This document shows positions 30,115 through 41,259 of a stretch of DNA of 64,000 nucleotides, piece by piece. The first letter of the stretch is position 1. Each line of letters starts with the position of its first letter. This DNA comes from Marinobacter halotolerans. Lineage in GTDB: Bacteria > Pseudomonadota > Gammaproteobacteria > Pseudomonadales > Oleiphilaceae. Under the pieces are notes generated by a model. That model was not told the DNA's origin and did not search any database. It saw only the letters and a list, made by a program, of their open reading frames with translations. The stretch lies in the NCBI RefSeq assembly GCF_008795985.1, contig NZ_VMHP01000001.1, forward strand, positions 310,001-374,000. The letters are read 5' to 3'. The translations under genes were made by a program, and so were the position numbers.

Positions 30115-31932
30115 ATGGAAGGCACGACCCTGAAACCAGATCTGAAAGTTCCCGAGCAGAAAACAGCGAGTCTGTCCTTTTGTGAAACAACGCCAAAAGC
30201 GTTCAAGGACTGGGTCAAACAGCTACCGATGGCCAATATCGGGGAGGCATCGCGCCAGCTCTACCACGCTATTATCGAACTGAACCAGCTGTTTACCACC
30301 CACGCCCAGCGGCTCCAGTTTCTGGAATTGATCCGCCCGAAGATTCATTTTGTCTGTGAAGAGCTTTCCCGGCATTACCTCGGGTTGTCCATTGCCCTGC
30401 CTGAAAAGCAGCGCAAGATTGCCAATCTGTCCCAGGCCCTGCAACTTCATGCCGCGGCGGGCTACAAGCTCTGCGTCATTGAATGCCTTGATAACGGCGG
30501 CGCCGACAAGAATCGAAAAGCCATTGCTATCGCCTTGCACCGTGCGATCTCAGAGCTGGCCGCCACTATTCTGAGGTCACACCAGCTTTACTGCCCCAGT
30601 CCTGCTCAAAGCTGGCTGGAATGTCACCGAATGTTCCGGTTTGCGCTGCGAAATCGGCTACACACTCAGTCGGTGGATGACGAAACCCTCAACCAGCGCC
30701 GCTCGAGCACGGTAGAAGACGCCTACAAACGCTTACTGTTGCTGGGTTGTTCGCGCCCCAACCAGTTACGTCAGTCAGAACTGGCTCAGGTCTATGGCTT
30801 GTTCGAATCCTGGACGGACCTGGTCGAGTGTGGCCCTGAAGCTGACGAAGACAGTCTGTTCGTCACCAATCTCGAGCGGGACAACGCCCCGGTCTACCGC
30901 AGCCTGCTGGAGCAGAGCCCGGGGCATGAGAGCCTCAATTTTGACACCCGTGATCTCTCGGCGGAAATCGGCGATGTATTGAAAGCACGAAACAGCTCGG
31001 CCGAGCCGGACACGCGCCTCCGCCTGTCGCCCTCGGTCAGCAACACCTTGCTTACGCACCTGAGCCAGGCCCTCGGCATATTGGCCAAGCGCAACTTCAA
31101 CCGCATTTCAAGCCAGGGCACACTGGAGATTTGCGTTGGGCTGACCGCCACGCATTACTATGTTGCCGGTGGCAAAACCTTTAACCAGTTTGTCAGTGGC
31201 AACAATGAACTGGCGGCTGAAGGCGCCGATGACGACGGCAACCGTTTTCTGCGTCGGTCACGCCAGCGCGAGGACGCCTGGGCCGGCGCCCATGATGCGG
31301 GCCCGAGCGACGAACTTAACCAGTCGGCGGATACTCCGATCAATTTCCGAAACAGCATCGGGGCCACGCCCGATAGCGCGGCTGACCGAAACCAGCCCAG
31401 ATCCCATCACGCACTGCTGATTAACACCAGCCCCGGTGGTTATTGCGTTGCCTGGGAGACTCATGTTCCGCCATCACTACAGGCGGGCGAAGTACTGGGT
31501 GTGCGGGAGCAGTCCAACCACCCCTGGAGCATCGCCGTGGTGCGCTGGATTCGCCAGGTTCGTAACCAGGGAACCCAGGTGGGTATCGAACTACTTGCCC
31601 CCAGCGCGGCACCCTGTGGCGTCCGGCTGATCCAGAAAATCGGCAACAGCAGCGAATACCTTCGCGGGCTTCTGTTACCCGAAATCAGCGTCGTTAACCA
31701 GGCCGCGACACTGATCACTCCCAGGCTGCCATTCCAGTCGGGCAGCCGTATTTCAATGCTCTACGACGGTCGCGAAGATCAGGGCACCCTTTCCCGCAAG
31801 GTAAGCGCCACCGGCAGTATCAGCCAGTTCGAGCTCAAGCTTCAGAATTCGGGCGCATCTACCGTCCCGGTTGCCGGCCCTTCGTCCGGAACCAGCGAGG
31901 ACGAATTCGACTCCCTTTGGCCCTCGCTCTAG
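30115..31932 (+). CDS. PilZ-like domain protein beside FimX
   Basis: This 605-residue protein is not one I can name. The first 430 residues look helical and soluble with no membrane segment. Residues about 435-520 resemble a divergent PilZ domain: a short strand, then INTSPGGYCV (like the D/NxSxxG motif), then WSIAVVRWIRQVRNQGTQVGIELL, the usual PilZ strand pair. An upstream arginine-rich patch (RRSRQR, near residue 380) could serve as the RxxxR part, but its distance is atypical. It precedes the FimX-like gene by 152 bp on the same strand, suggesting a role in c-di-GMP-controlled pilus or surface behaviour; c-di-GMP binding is inference. Confidence 0.65.
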   Translation: MEGTTLKPDLKVPEQKTASLSFCETTPKAFKDWVKQLPMANIGEASRQLYHAIIELNQLFTTHAQRLQFLELIRPKIHFVCEELSRHYLGLSIALPEKQRKIANLSQALQLHAAAGYKLCVIECLDNGGADKNRKAIAIALHRAISELAATILRSHQLYCPSPAQSWLECHRMFRFALRNRLHTQSVDDETLNQRRSSTVEDAYKRLLLLGCSRPNQLRQSELAQVYGLFESWTDLVECGPEADEDSLFVTNLERDNAPVYRSLLEQSPGHESLNFDTRDLSAEIGDVLKARNSSAEPDTRLRLSPSVSNTLLTHLSQALGILAKRNFNRISSQGTLEICVGLTATHYYVAGGKTFNQFVSGNNELAAEGADDDGNRFLRRSRQREDAWAGAHDAGPSDELNQSADTPINFRNSIGATPDSAADRNQPRSHHALLINTSPGGYCVAWETHVPPSLQAGEVLGVREQSNHPWSIAVVRWIRQVRNQGTQVGIELLAPSAAPCGVRLIQKIGNSSEYLRGLLLPEISVVNQAATLITPRLPFQSGSRISMLYDGREDQGTLSRKVSATGSISQFELKLQNSGASTVPVAGPSSGTSEDEFDSLWPSL

Positions 31933-32084
31933 CGAATATAAAAGCCGGAACAGTCCCGCTGAACCGGGTTTCAAGGGTTGTTATTAACAGGTAAGCACTG
32001 CATCATTCAGCGTTAGTGAAATGCCGGCGAGTCCGTTGTATCTGAGACCGGCCAAGCCAATGCGCAATGCGAGACATCTGACGA

Positions 32085-34172
32085 ATGCAGAAAAAAAACA
32101 CCACCGTACACCTGCTGATCCTCGACCCGTCGCAAAACGACGCGGAATCCATGGTCAGCCTGTTGCGGAATTCCGGAAAAGCCACCCGCGCACACCGAAT
32201 CACCTCCGAAGAGGATCTCGAGGAAACCCTGAAGTCAGGCCAGTGGGACCTTCTGCTGGCGCGGGATGACGTTGAACAGGAGTTCGGGCCGGATGGCGCC
32301 CTGGCAATGATACGGCGCATGGACAAAGACATACCTTTCGTGCTGCTTAACCGGGAATTCAGTCACGAACGAGCGGTGGAGATCATGAAGGCCGGCGGAC
32401 AGGACACCGTGCCGTTTGAAAATACCGACCAGCTGGTTCTGGTGGTCAATCGCGAATTGTCAGCCCTTGAAGACCGTCGCCGCCGTCGCACGCTGGAGTC
32501 CCACCTGCGGGAGTCAGAACAACGCTGCCAGTTACTGCTGGAAAGCTCAAAGGACGCCATCGCTTACATCAATGACGGCATGCACGTTTATGCGAACCAG
32601 TCCTACATGGAGTTTCTGGGCTACGACGATATCGATGACCTGATCTGTATTCCGGTGCTCGACACCCTGACCCCGGAAAGCGCCACCAAGTACAAGGAAT
32701 TCATGAAGGCCTTCACCAGCGGTGAGGAAGACAGCAAAACCCTGACCTGCGTTGCCCGCCGGAGCGACGACCAGGAACTGAGTGTCAACATGACCGTATC
32801 GTCGGCCACCTACGACGGGGAGCTATGCACCCAGATCGTGCTGCAGCCGGAGCAGAACGATGCAGAACTGGAAGAAAAGCTGCGACAGATCAGCAGCCAG
32901 GATCTACTGACGGGCCTCTACAATCGCCAGTATCTGATGGACGCGCTGGGCAAGACCATTGCCACGGCAGGCAAGGATAACCAGACCGGCGCCCTCGCCT
33001 ATATTTCCATCGACAGCTTCATGGCCATGAAGAGCGAGGTCGGTATCGCCGGATCGGACCTGGTGCTCGGCGACCTGGCCAACCTGCTGAGCGAACATAC
33101 CCCGGAAGGATTTACCCTGGCCAGACTCAGCGACGACGCTTTCTGTCTGCTCAGCCATCCCTGTGAAGAAAAGGCCATGGCGGACGTTTGCGAAGCCATC
33201 CGCAAGAAAGTCGAGGATCACCTTTTCGATATCAACGGGCGCACCGTGCAGATCACCCTGAGTATCGGCGTTGCCGCCATTACTGAAAACGCGCCCAAAG
33301 CGGCAGATCTGATGGGTCGCGCCCACACGGCTTCGTCGGAACTAAAAAAGAAAGAAGGCCACGAGAGCGGAAACGGGGTTCTGGTTTACAACCCGGCGGA
33401 TTACGAGTCGCTGGATGAGAACAACTCTGCCGATGTTATCCAGAAGGCTCTGGACGATAACCGCTTCCGCCTGTTGTTCCAGCCGATCATCAATCTGCGT
33501 GGCGAAGGCGAAGAACACTACGAAGCCTTTGTGCGGATGCTGAACAAGGACGAGGAAGAAGTCTCGCCCTACGATTTCCTGCCGCCAGTCGGCCCGTCGG
33601 ATATGGCCATCAAGATTGACCGCTGGGTAATCCTGCAGACCATCAAACAACTGGCAAGTCACCGCTCACGAGGCCACGACACCCGTCTGTTCCTGAACAT
33701 CACGGCGGAAACCCTGGACGACAAGACCTTCACACCCTGGCTCAGCGTTGCCCTGAAAGCAGCCCGACTGCCCGGCGACTCGCTGATATTCCAGATCCGT
33801 GAGGGCGACGCCAACAACTATATGAAGCAGGCGAAAGACTTCGCCAAAGCGGTGCACGAGCTTCACAGCAAGGTGTCCATTTCCCAGTTCGGCTGTGCCC
33901 TGAATCCGTTCAACACCCTGAAGCATATCGATGTGGATTACGTGAAGATTGACGGTTCGTTTACCGAAGAGATCCAGAAGAAAAGCGAAGCGCGGGATGA
34001 GGTGAACGAGATGGTCAAGAGCCTGCAGAGTGCCGGCAAACTGACCATCGTGCCGCTGGTGGAAAACGCCGGCGTACTGGCCACACTCTGGCAGGCAGGC
34101 GTCAACTACATTCAGGGTTACTACCTGCAGGCGCCAGTACCAGAGATGAACTACGACTTTGGCGACCACTAA
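32085..34172 (+). CDS. fimX: FimX-like c-di-GMP effector (REC-PAS-GGDEF-EAL, degenerate)
   Basis: This 695-residue protein has the domain order and length of FimX, a polar regulator of type IV pilus assembly. A receiver-like domain (about 1-125) lacks the phosphoacceptor aspartate (DLLLARDD where LxLxD is expected). A PAS domain (about 145-265) follows. The GGDEF domain has RLSDDAF in place of GGDEF, and the EAL domain (about 455-690) has EAFVRM instead of EAL and SQFGCA instead of DDFGTG. Both catalytic sites are thus lost, so it should bind c-di-GMP rather than make or cut it. It is convergent with serB, next to psd and parC as in Pseudomonas. Confidence 0.88.
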   Translation: MQKKNTTVHLLILDPSQNDAESMVSLLRNSGKATRAHRITSEEDLEETLKSGQWDLLLARDDVEQEFGPDGALAMIRRMDKDIPFVLLNREFSHERAVEIMKAGGQDTVPFENTDQLVLVVNRELSALEDRRRRRTLESHLRESEQRCQLLLESSKDAIAYINDGMHVYANQSYMEFLGYDDIDDLICIPVLDTLTPESATKYKEFMKAFTSGEEDSKTLTCVARRSDDQELSVNMTVSSATYDGELCTQIVLQPEQNDAELEEKLRQISSQDLLTGLYNRQYLMDALGKTIATAGKDNQTGALAYISIDSFMAMKSEVGIAGSDLVLGDLANLLSEHTPEGFTLARLSDDAFCLLSHPCEEKAMADVCEAIRKKVEDHLFDINGRTVQITLSIGVAAITENAPKAADLMGRAHTASSELKKKEGHESGNGVLVYNPADYESLDENNSADVIQKALDDNRFRLLFQPIINLRGEGEEHYEAFVRMLNKDEEEVSPYDFLPPVGPSDMAIKIDRWVILQTIKQLASHRSRGHDTRLFLNITAETLDDKTFTPWLSVALKAARLPGDSLIFQIREGDANNYMKQAKDFAKAVHELHSKVSISQFGCALNPFNTLKHIDVDYVKIDGSFTEEIQKKSEARDEVNEMVKSLQSAGKLTIVPLVENAGVLATLWQAGVNYIQGYYLQAPVPEMNYDFGDH

Positions 34173-34214
34173 GCTGTTTCTGAGAGTTCATCAGCCAGCC
34201 CGTCAGGTCGGCGT

Positions 34215-35435
34215 TTACTGGCCGATCTGCCGACTGTCGCTTTCCCGGAATCCGATCAGATAGAGAATGGCATCCAGCCCCAGGGTGGATATGGAGTGCC
34301 TTGCGGACTCCTTGACCAGAGGCTTCGCCCGGAAAGCCACACCCAACCCGGCCTGGCTAAGCATCGGCAGGTCATTGGCGCCGTCGCCCACGGCAATTAC
34401 CTGCTCTCGGGAGATGTGTTCCCGATCAGCGATTTCCAGCAGCAACTCAGCTTTGCGATTGCCGTCCACAATCTGCCCGGCCACCCGGCCTGTCACCTTG
34501 CCGTCCTCGATTTCCAGTTCGTTGGCATAGACATAATCGATGCCCAGCTTGCGCTGCAGGTGGCGGGCAAAGTAGGTGAACCCACCGGACAGAATGGCCG
34601 TGCGGTAACCCAGTGATTTCAGGCTGAGGATCAGGTGTTCCGCGCCTTCTGTCAGGTTCAGTCGGCTGGCAATGCCCTCAAGCACCGATTCATCCAGGCC
34701 CTTCAGCAGTGCCAGACGCTCGGCAAAGCTCTGGCTGAAGTCCAGCTCGCCCTGCATGGCCCGCTCGGTGATTTCTGCCACCTGCTCGCCCACGCCGGCT
34801 TCCCTCGCCAGCTCGTCTATGACTTCCGCGTCAATCAGCGTGGAATCCATATCAAACACCACCAGACGGCGGTTGCGGCGGAAGATCGAATCCTCCTGGA
34901 AGGCAATATCAACGTTCATCTCGCCAGCGATATGGAGGAAATCCGCCCGCAACTGCTCCAGATCGGACGGCGTTCCCCGCACCGAGAACTCCACGCAGGC
35001 CAGCCGGTTATCCGCCTGGTTCAGCGACGGCCGGGCCGACAAACGGGTGATGTTATCGATGTTCAGGCCGTGGCGGGCAGTGATGGCCGACACCCGGGCA
35101 ATTTGCTCGGCCTTGATGTCCCGGGACAGTAGCGTGACGATATAGCAGGCTCGGTTGCGCCCTTCTGCCCACTGCTGGTATTCCTCCATGGTGATGGGTG
35201 CAAAGCGTACCTGAAGGTCCAGGGCATGCAGCCGGAACAGCAGATCGCGAATCACCGGGGAGGATTTGGATTCATCCGGAATCTCGATCAGGATGCCCCA
35301 GGTCAGATGGTCGTGGATCACCGCCTGGCCGATATCCAGAATCCGCACATCGTACTGGCCCATGATGCCGGTGATCTCGGAGGTCAGACCGGGCTTGTCA
35401 CGACCGGAGACGTTTATCAGTACCAGTTCACTCAC
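34215..35435 (-). CDS. serB: Phosphoserine phosphatase SerB with ACT domains
   Basis: SerB removes phosphate in the last step of serine synthesis. The 406-residue protein has two ACT-like regulatory domains (about 1-75 and 95-175) before the HAD domain, which shows [17 protein letters not shown] (nucleophile Asp), [10 protein letters not shown] (motif 2) and [12 protein letters not shown] (motif 4). The double ACT head is the long pseudomonad form and suggests feedback by an amino acid. The start is GTG 35435, overlapping the parC end by eight bases, so expression follows parC. Confidence 0.94.
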   Translation of the reverse strand: MSELVLINVSGRDKPGLTSEITGIMGQYDVRILDIGQAVIHDHLTWGILIEIPDESKSSPVIRDLLFRLHALDLQVRFAPITMEEYQQWAEGRNRACYIVTLLSRDIKAEQIARVSAITARHGLNIDNITRLSARPSLNQADNRLACVEFSVRGTPSDLEQLRADFLHIAGEMNVDIAFQEDSIFRRNRRLVVFDMDSTLIDAEVIDELAREAGVGEQVAEITERAMQGELDFSQSFAERLALLKGLDESVLEGIASRLNLTEGAEHLILSLKSLGYRTAILSGGFTYFARHLQRKLGIDYVYANELEIEDGKVTGRVAGQIVDGNRKAELLLEIADREHISREQVIAVGDGANDLPMLSQAGLGVAFRAKPLVKESARHSISTLGLDAILYLIGFRESDSRQIGQ

Positions 35436-37752
35436 TGTCGGACTGCTCCCCTTCAGACGCCTGCACCTCGGCCTGGTCGAGCACCGCCGCGTTACTGGCC
35501 GACTGGATCACATCAATGCCATCGACCCGCTGCAGGCCTCGTGGCAGCTTGTGGCCACGGCGACCCCGCTCGCCAAGATAGTGCTCAAGGTCGCTGAACT
35601 GCAGCCCCATCTTGCGCTTGCCGGCACGTATCTCGATCTGGTCATCCTTGGCAAAAACCGCAGCAGCCACCACGTATTCTTCCCGGTTCTGCACCCTTGC
35701 CGAGGGGATGCTGATAATCTTGTTGCCTTTACCCTTGGACAACTCAGGCAACTCACTGAGCGGGAAGACCAGCATTCGGCCTTCGTTGGAAACCGCGCCC
35801 AGATAAAGCGTTTCCGTCGACTTGGGAACAGTGACCGGCGGCATGATTCGAGCGCCTTTGGGCACGGAAACCACGGCCTTGCCGTTCTTGTTCTTGCTGA
35901 TCATCTCCCCCAGCGAGGTCACAAAGCCGTAACCGCCGTCAGTGACCAACAGCACTTTCTGCCTCGGCTCGCCCATCAAAAGGCCAGAGAAGGTGGCACC
36001 GGAGGGTGGGTTGATACGGCCACTCAGCGGCTCACCCTGGCCTCTGGCGGACGGCAGGGAATGGGCCACCAGAGAGTAGGCCCGACCGGTGGAGTCCAGG
36101 AACACCGCCTGCTGGTTATTGCGGCCCTTGGCGGCCATGGCAAAGGCATCGCCAGCCTTATAGCTGAGCGCATCCGGCTGTATGTCATGACCCTTTGCCG
36201 CTCGTACCCAGCCTTTCTCGGACAGCACCACCGTGACCGGGTCATTGGACACCAGTTCGGTCTCGCTGAAGGCTCTGGCTTCCTCACGCTCGACAATCGG
36301 CGAGCGACGGTCGTCGCCGTAAGTCTCTGCGTCTTCAATCAGTTCGGACTTGATCAGCTCCCTCAGCCGGTCTTCAGAACCCAGAATAGCCTGCAGTTCA
36401 TCACGTTCGGCGGCCAGTTCGTCCTGCTCACCGCGGATTTTCATCTCCTCAAGCTTGGCCAGGTGGCGCAGTTTCAGCTCGAGAATGGCTTCCGCCTGAT
36501 CTTCGCTCAGCCCGAACTTTGCAATCAGCTGTTCTTTGGGCTTGTCCTCATAGCGAATGATCGCAATCACTTCATCGATGTTCAGGTAGGCAACCAGCAG
36601 GCCTTCCAGGATGTGCAGGCGCGCCAGAACCTTGTCGAGGCGATGTTGCAGCCGGCGGGTGACAGTTGTGCGACGGAAGCTCAGCCATTCGGTCAGGATC
36701 GTGAGCAGTCCCTTCACCCCCGGACGGCCGTCATTGCCGATCACGTTGATGTTCACGCGGTAGGTCTTTTCCAGGTCCGTGCTGGCAAATAGGTGGGCCA
36801 TCAGGCTGGCCTGATCCACGCGGTTGGAGCGGGGCACGATGACCAGGCGAGTCGGGTTCTCGTGGTCGGATTCGTCCCGCAGATCGGCCACCATGGGCAG
36901 CTTCTTGGTCTGCATCTGCTGGGCGATCTGCTCCAGTATGCGATTGCCGGACGTCTGGTGTGGCAGATCGGTGACCACAATCTCGCCGCCGTCATTGATC
37001 CAGCGAGCCCGCATGCGAAGCGATCCGCGGCCGGTTTCGTAAAGCTGGCGGATATCCTTGCGCGGGGTAATGATCTCCGCTTCGGTTGGGAAATCCGGTC
37101 CTTTCACGTGTTCGCAGAGATCTTCCACTGTTGCGTCCGGCTGATCCAGCAGGCGGATACAGGCCGCGGCAATTTCCCGCACGTTATGGGGCGGGATATC
37201 CGTGGCCATGCCGACCGCAATGCCGGTGGTACCGTTAAGCAGCACATGGGGCAGTCGCGCCGGCAACACTGATGGCTCGTTCATGGTGCCGTCGAAGTTG
37301 GGCACCCAGTCCACGGTTCCCTGCCCCAGTTCACGTAGCAGCACGTCCGAAAAACGGGCAAGCCGGGATTCGGTATACCGCATGGCGGCGAAGGACTTGG
37401 GATCATCAGGCGCGCCCCAGTTACCCTGGCCGTCCACCAGCGGGTAACGATAGGAGAACGGTTGCGCCATGAGTACCATGGCTTCGTAACAGGCACTGTC
37501 GCCATGGGGATGGAATTTACCCAGCACGTCACCCACGGTGCGGGCGGATTTCTTGTATTTGGACGTGGACTTCAGACCCAGCTCGGACATGGCGTAGACA
37601 ATCCGGCGCTGGACGGGCTTGAGACCATCACCAATGTTCGGCAACGCCCTGTCGAGAATGACGTACATTGAATAATCAAGGTAAGCCTTTTCGGTGTAGT
37701 CTCTCAGCGAAACTCTCTCAAAGCCCTCATCCGTCGTCTGGAATTCTGGCAT
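35428..37752 (-). CDS. parC: DNA topoisomerase IV subunit A ParC
   Basis: ParC is the DNA-cutting subunit that unlinks daughter chromosomes with ParE. The 774-residue protein has the winged-helix core with [12 protein letters not shown], the catalytic Tyr126 in AAMRYTESR, and a C-terminal beta-pinwheel with degenerate repeats. Quinolone-relevant positions equivalent to E. coli Ser80 and Glu84 are the wild-type residues (Ser86, Glu90 here). serB is coupled downstream, and parE lies about 7 kb further along on the same strand. Confidence 0.97.
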   Translation of the reverse strand: MPEFQTTDEGFERVSLRDYTEKAYLDYSMYVILDRALPNIGDGLKPVQRRIVYAMSELGLKSTSKYKKSARTVGDVLGKFHPHGDSACYEAMVLMAQPFSYRYPLVDGQGNWGAPDDPKSFAAMRYTESRLARFSDVLLRELGQGTVDWVPNFDGTMNEPSVLPARLPHVLLNGTTGIAVGMATDIPPHNVREIAAACIRLLDQPDATVEDLCEHVKGPDFPTEAEIITPRKDIRQLYETGRGSLRMRARWINDGGEIVVTDLPHQTSGNRILEQIAQQMQTKKLPMVADLRDESDHENPTRLVIVPRSNRVDQASLMAHLFASTDLEKTYRVNINVIGNDGRPGVKGLLTILTEWLSFRRTTVTRRLQHRLDKVLARLHILEGLLVAYLNIDEVIAIIRYEDKPKEQLIAKFGLSEDQAEAILELKLRHLAKLEEMKIRGEQDELAAERDELQAILGSEDRLRELIKSELIEDAETYGDDRRSPIVEREEARAFSETELVSNDPVTVVLSEKGWVRAAKGHDIQPDALSYKAGDAFAMAAKGRNNQQAVFLDSTGRAYSLVAHSLPSARGQGEPLSGRINPPSGATFSGLLMGEPRQKVLLVTDGGYGFVTSLGEMISKNKNGKAVVSVPKGARIMPPVTVPKSTETLYLGAVSNEGRMLVFPLSELPELSKGKGNKIISIPSARVQNREEYVVAAAVFAKDDQIEIRAGKRKMGLQFSDLEHYLGERGRRGHKLPRGLQRVDGIDVIQSASNAAVLDQAEVQASEGEQSDSE

Positions 37753-37969
37753 GGATGCCCCTTTTACCTGTCGGAAAGCCTGTGGGTATATTCAAACGCG
37801 CCTCATTATATGGAGGCTGGCGCTGATACACCAACACCCTCTTTCGATTCCAATAGCGGAATTCCCGCATGGAGCGTTCACGACCCTCATCGTATTGTGC
37901 GTTACAAATCCTTACGGTGGTTTCGACACCGGACCGTTCACTCAACCAGACACGCCTCTGCGGAGATCT

Positions 37970-38212
37970 ATGAAACCCGAACTCAAAGCCTGCGGACAAG
38001 CACTGGTGACGGCGACCATCAACGCCGGACTTGCTCTTGCTCTGATGCTGCTGATCGAGTTTGCCATCAGCGGGTCTTTCCAGATTGCGGAAACCTATCT
38101 CTGGGCGGTCTCCCTCATCGGACTGGTGATTTTCTTCGCCCAGTTCTGGCGACGCTGCCATCTCTGCCGTAACGGCGATCCTGGCCGATATGAGAAAGAA
38201 CGCACTACCTGA
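37970..38212 (+). CDS. Small two-helix membrane protein, hypothetical
   Basis: This 80-residue frame starts at ATG 37970, with GGAG at 37962-37965 as a good ribosome site. An upstream in-frame ATG at 37751 would overlap the parC start and adds residues with no membrane or family pattern. Two hydrophobic segments (about 12-32 and 40-58) are followed by a basic, Cys-containing tail (FWRRCHLCRNGDPGRYEKER). No family is recognised. It is divergent from parC and 118 bp before the chemoreceptor. Confidence 0.6.
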   Translation: MKPELKACGQALVTATINAGLALALMLLIEFAISGSFQIAETYLWAVSLIGLVIFFAQFWRRCHLCRNGDPGRYEKERTT

Positions 38213-38330
38213 GACCCTGGTTGCACAGGGAACATAAAGTCAAAAGCTGTATTGCGTACGTGACATAAGGGGGTTCACTGCTATCCTGTAGTTACCGGAT
38301 CCGACCGGCTCGCCAACAGGAGACTGCACG

Positions 38331-39968
38331 ATGAACCTGAATAAAGCTCTGGGGCTTCGCGCCAAGATCTGTCTGCCTTTTGCTCTCACTGCCATCGCCC
38401 TCCTCATAGTCGGAATCGTAAGCGCCCTCACTTTCCGGGATCTGTTAGCCGACACGGATGACATCGCCGGCAATATGCTCCCCGCTATCAGCGAAGTTCT
38501 CAACGCAGATCGGGATCTCTACCAGGCGCTGGTTGCCCAGAATGCGTTTGTTGACGCCGCGGGCCTGGGAAGAGAAACCAATGGCCAGCGGGAAGCCTTC
38601 CAGGAAAACGCCGTGCAGGCGCTAGAACGAATGAAATCTGCGGTCCAGCGCCTTGAGGGCACAGGCGTGGATGCGAAAATAGAAGGCTTTGAATCAGCCT
38701 ATGCCCGCTGGATGACCGCCGCGGAGCGGTCCCTTGAGTTGGCGGAATCCGGTGCACGACAGGCCTCACAATCCGTTCTCAAGGGCGAGAGCCAGGCCGC
38801 TTTTGATGACCTGCGCAACTATTTCGATGTGGTCGGCGCCCATGCCGATGAACAGGCGAAGATAGCGGCCGACCACGCATCCGAAGAGGCGTTGGCGCGC
38901 TCCGTATTCATTTTAGTTGTCAGTCTGATTACGGTTCTTGTGTGCGTTATCCTGTTCATTCTGCTTCTCCGGATGATTGTCCGCTCGATCAAAAACCTGA
39001 AAGACCAGCTTGATAACATCGCCAAGGGCGAAGGTGATCTGACCCAGCGCGTGCCGGTGGAAACCGACGACGATCTGGGCCGGCTGGCCATCAGCTTCAA
39101 TCAGGTGCTGACGAACCTCCAGGGCATGATCGGTTCGATTCAGACCCTCAGCGAGAATCTCGGCAATGAAGCCCGGCAGTTGTCGACCACCGCCCGTGAC
39201 AACAACGATGGTGTGACCCGCCAGAGTGACCTGATATCCATGGTCGCCACCGCAATGAACCAGATGCAGAGCGCTATCGAAGAGGTGGCCGGAAACGCGT
39301 CCAGAGCGGCTGACGTCACCCGTCATGCCCAGGAGACCAGCGAAAACGGCGGCCGCATCATCCACCAGTCCTCGGCCCAGGTTCAGACACTGGCTGAACA
39401 GATCCTGAAAGCGGTGGACGTGATACGGAAACTATCCGCAGATTCGGAAAACATCACGTCGGTTCTGGATGTCATCCGGGGCGTCGCTGAACAGACCAAC
39501 CTGCTGGCACTCAACGCAGCGATAGAAGCCGCCCGGGCCGGAGAACAGGGTCGTGGTTTCGCGGTTGTGGCGGATGAAGTGCGAACCCTGGCCCAGCGCA
39601 CACAACAATCCACAGAAGACATACAGCGCATGATTTCAACGCTTCAGACCGGCGTATCAGACATCGTGAACGTGATGGAGACAGGCAGCGAGCAAGCCGG
39701 GGAAGCCCAGAGGCTGGCCACCGACGCCGAGAAGGAACTCAAGGTTATTCTCGAGTCGATGAACGACATTATGGATGTGAATTCCAGCGTTGCCTCGGCA
39801 ACCGAGGAGCAGACCCAGGTGGTTGACGAAATAAACCGCAACATCGTCAATATCAACGAACTGGCCACCGAAAGCTCCCGGCGGTCAAAGAATATAACCA
39901 GTATCAGCGCCACTCTGGATGAGTTCGCCGACGAACTGCGCCAGCAGACGGGTCGCTTCAAGGTATAA
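38331..39968 (+). CDS. Methyl-accepting chemotaxis protein
   Basis: This 545-residue transducer has two membrane helices (about 15-36 and 196-218) enclosing a roughly 160-residue periplasmic four-helix-type sensor domain, a HAMP linker ([26 protein letters not shown]), and a methylation/signalling domain. The hairpin tip, [35 protein letters not shown] in shortened form, is fully canonical. It lacks the C-terminal CheR/CheB-binding pentapeptide; the end is QTGRFKV. The ligand cannot be predicted. A strong terminator follows at once. Confidence 0.93.
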   Translation: MNLNKALGLRAKICLPFALTAIALLIVGIVSALTFRDLLADTDDIAGNMLPAISEVLNADRDLYQALVAQNAFVDAAGLGRETNGQREAFQENAVQALERMKSAVQRLEGTGVDAKIEGFESAYARWMTAAERSLELAESGARQASQSVLKGESQAAFDDLRNYFDVVGAHADEQAKIAADHASEEALARSVFILVVSLITVLVCVILFILLLRMIVRSIKNLKDQLDNIAKGEGDLTQRVPVETDDDLGRLAISFNQVLTNLQGMIGSIQTLSENLGNEARQLSTTARDNNDGVTRQSDLISMVATAMNQMQSAIEEVAGNASRAADVTRHAQETSENGGRIIHQSSAQVQTLAEQILKAVDVIRKLSADSENITSVLDVIRGVAEQTNLLALNAAIEAARAGEQGRGFAVVADEVRTLAQRTQQSTEDIQRMISTLQTGVSDIVNVMETGSEQAGEAQRLATDAEKELKVILESMNDIMDVNSSVASATEEQTQVVDEINRNIVNINELATESSRRSKNITSISATLDEFADELRQQTGRFKV

Positions 39969-39969
39969 A

Positions 39970-40002
39970 AAAAGCCATGCCCCGGACCGGGGCATGGCTT
40001 TT
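39970..40002. terminator. Bidirectional terminator between chemoreceptor gene and yceI
   Basis: A 16-bp inverted repeat (39970-39985 with 39987-40002) centred on a single A at 39986, with A and T runs at its two feet. In practice the innermost pairs open to form the loop. It serves the plus-strand chemoreceptor gene and the minus-strand yceI gene, which converge here. Confidence 0.92.
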
Positions 40003-40024
40003 CCCATTACTCACAAGCCGTGTT

Positions 40025-40609
40025 TTACTGGCGGATGCCTTCCACGGAAATGATCATTTCGACCGTCCTGGAGGCTTCGCCCAGTTTCTGGTACGGAATA
40101 CCAAAATCGTCCAGCCGGAATTCGGTTTCGGCCTTGAACCCCATACGATAGCCGCCCCAAGGGTCGGCGCCATGACCGATCATCTCGGCGTCCAGGGTGA
40201 TTTCCTTGGTCACACCGTGCAGGGTCAGGTCGCCAATGATGTCCGCTTCACCTTCCCCGTCTACTTCAACACGCTTGCTTGTGAAGGTAGCTTCCGGGAA
40301 CTCATCAACGTTCAAGAAGTCGTCAGAGCGTATGTGCTTATCCCGCTCAGCGTGATTCGAGTCCACGCTGTCTGTCTGGACAGTCACTGATACCGAGCTG
40401 TTTGCAGGGTTTTGCGCATCGTAGACAAACTGACCGTCGAAATCATTGAACCGGCCATATAGCCAGCTGTAACCCAGGTGTGAAATTTTGAAGGTGATGA
40501 ACTGGTGAGCACCTTCCTTATCAAAAGCGTAAGTACCACTGTGCTCTGATGCCTGCGCGGCACCGACAACAGCCAGTGAAACAGCAGATGCGAGAATCAG
40601 TTTTTTCAT
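40025..40609 (-). CDS. yceI: YceI family periplasmic lipocalin-like protein
   Basis: This 194-residue protein has a cleaved signal peptide (MKKLILASAVSLAVVGAAQA, residues 1-20) and the YceI beta-barrel: YAFDKEGAHQFITFKISHLGYSWLYGRFNDFDG near the start, and TSKRVEVDGEGEADIIGDLTLHGVTKEITLD. Family members bind isoprenoid quinone-like lipids in the periplasm. It follows the cytochrome b561 gene by 62 bp, as in the E. coli yceJI pair, so a role with that cytochrome is likely. Confidence 0.94.
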   Translation of the reverse strand: MKKLILASAVSLAVVGAAQASEHSGTYAFDKEGAHQFITFKISHLGYSWLYGRFNDFDGQFVYDAQNPANSSVSVTVQTDSVDSNHAERDKHIRSDDFLNVDEFPEATFTSKRVEVDGEGEADIIGDLTLHGVTKEITLDAEMIGHGADPWGGYRMGFKAETEFRLDDFGIPYQKLGEASRTVEMIISVEGIRQ

Positions 40610-40671
40610 GAATATCTCCTTTCAGGTGTAATCAGGGCGCCAAGCCCTGACGGTCATTGAACGTTAAACCG

Positions 40672-41259
40672 CTACCGCCCGGGGCCGGGCTGATCACGGG
40701 ACGTACCCAGCATCCGTCTTAGCGTGTCGTCTTTATCAAAAAGATGGTGCTTGAGCGCGGCAAGCGCGTGGATGCCTGCCAGGATCACCAGGGCCCATGT
40801 AGCGTAGTAGTGAACTTCCCCTGCAATATCAGCCATGCCCCCTACCTTGCCGGTTACCGATGGAACGCTGAACCAATCGAAAACATTGATTCCTGAGCCA
40901 TTGGCCGTTGAAATAAGATAACCACTGATCGTTGCCACGAATATCAGTGCATAGAGCGCGAAGTGGGCAACATGCCCCGCTACAATTTCGAGCCGGGTAT
41001 GGGTTGGCAGGGTGTCCGGGGTTCTGTTGAACAGTCGCCAGAGCAGTCGCAGAACCATGGTGGCAAACAACAGAATGCCAACGCTGCGATGGATATCCGG
41101 CGCCTGCTTGTACCATTCGTGGTAATAGGTCAGGTCAACCATCCAGTAGCCCAGGGCGAAGAGGCCTATCACAACGATCGCCACCAGCCAGTGCAGGATA
41201 ATCGCAACCAACCCAAATCGATTTGCCGAATTCCGTATCTGCATTCTTTCTGTAACCAT
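40672..41259 (-). CDS. Cytochrome b561 family protein
   Basis: This 195-residue protein has four membrane helices with the histidines that hold two b hemes: HW in ILHWLVAIVV, HRSVG, HFALYALI and the paired region EVHYYATWALVILAGIHALAALKHH. Bacterial b561 proteins such as CybB oxidize quinol at the inner membrane. It sits directly upstream of yceI on the minus strand (yceJ-yceI arrangement). The start may instead be the ATG five codons later (MQIRNSANRFG), which resembles other family starts. Confidence 0.9.
   Translation of the reverse strand: MVTERMQIRNSANRFGLVAIILHWLVAIVVIGLFALGYWMVDLTYYHEWYKQAPDIHRSVGILLFATMVLRLLWRLFNRTPDTLPTHTRLEIVAGHVAHFALYALIFVATISGYLISTANGSGINVFDWFSVPSVTGKVGGMADIAGEVHYYATWALVILAGIHALAALKHHLFDKDDTLRRMLGTSRDQPGPGR

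Noticed and set aside
35266..36792. A 508-codon open frame on the plus strand opposite parC
   Set aside because: It mirrors parC codon structure, has no recognisable motif, and the opposite strand is a certain gene. Long antisense frames are common in GC-rich DNA.
38235..38261. A possible sigma-28 flagellar promoter before the chemoreceptor gene
   Set aside because: TAAAGTCA fits the -35 but the -10 (GCGTACGT) is far from GCCGATAA, so the match is too weak.
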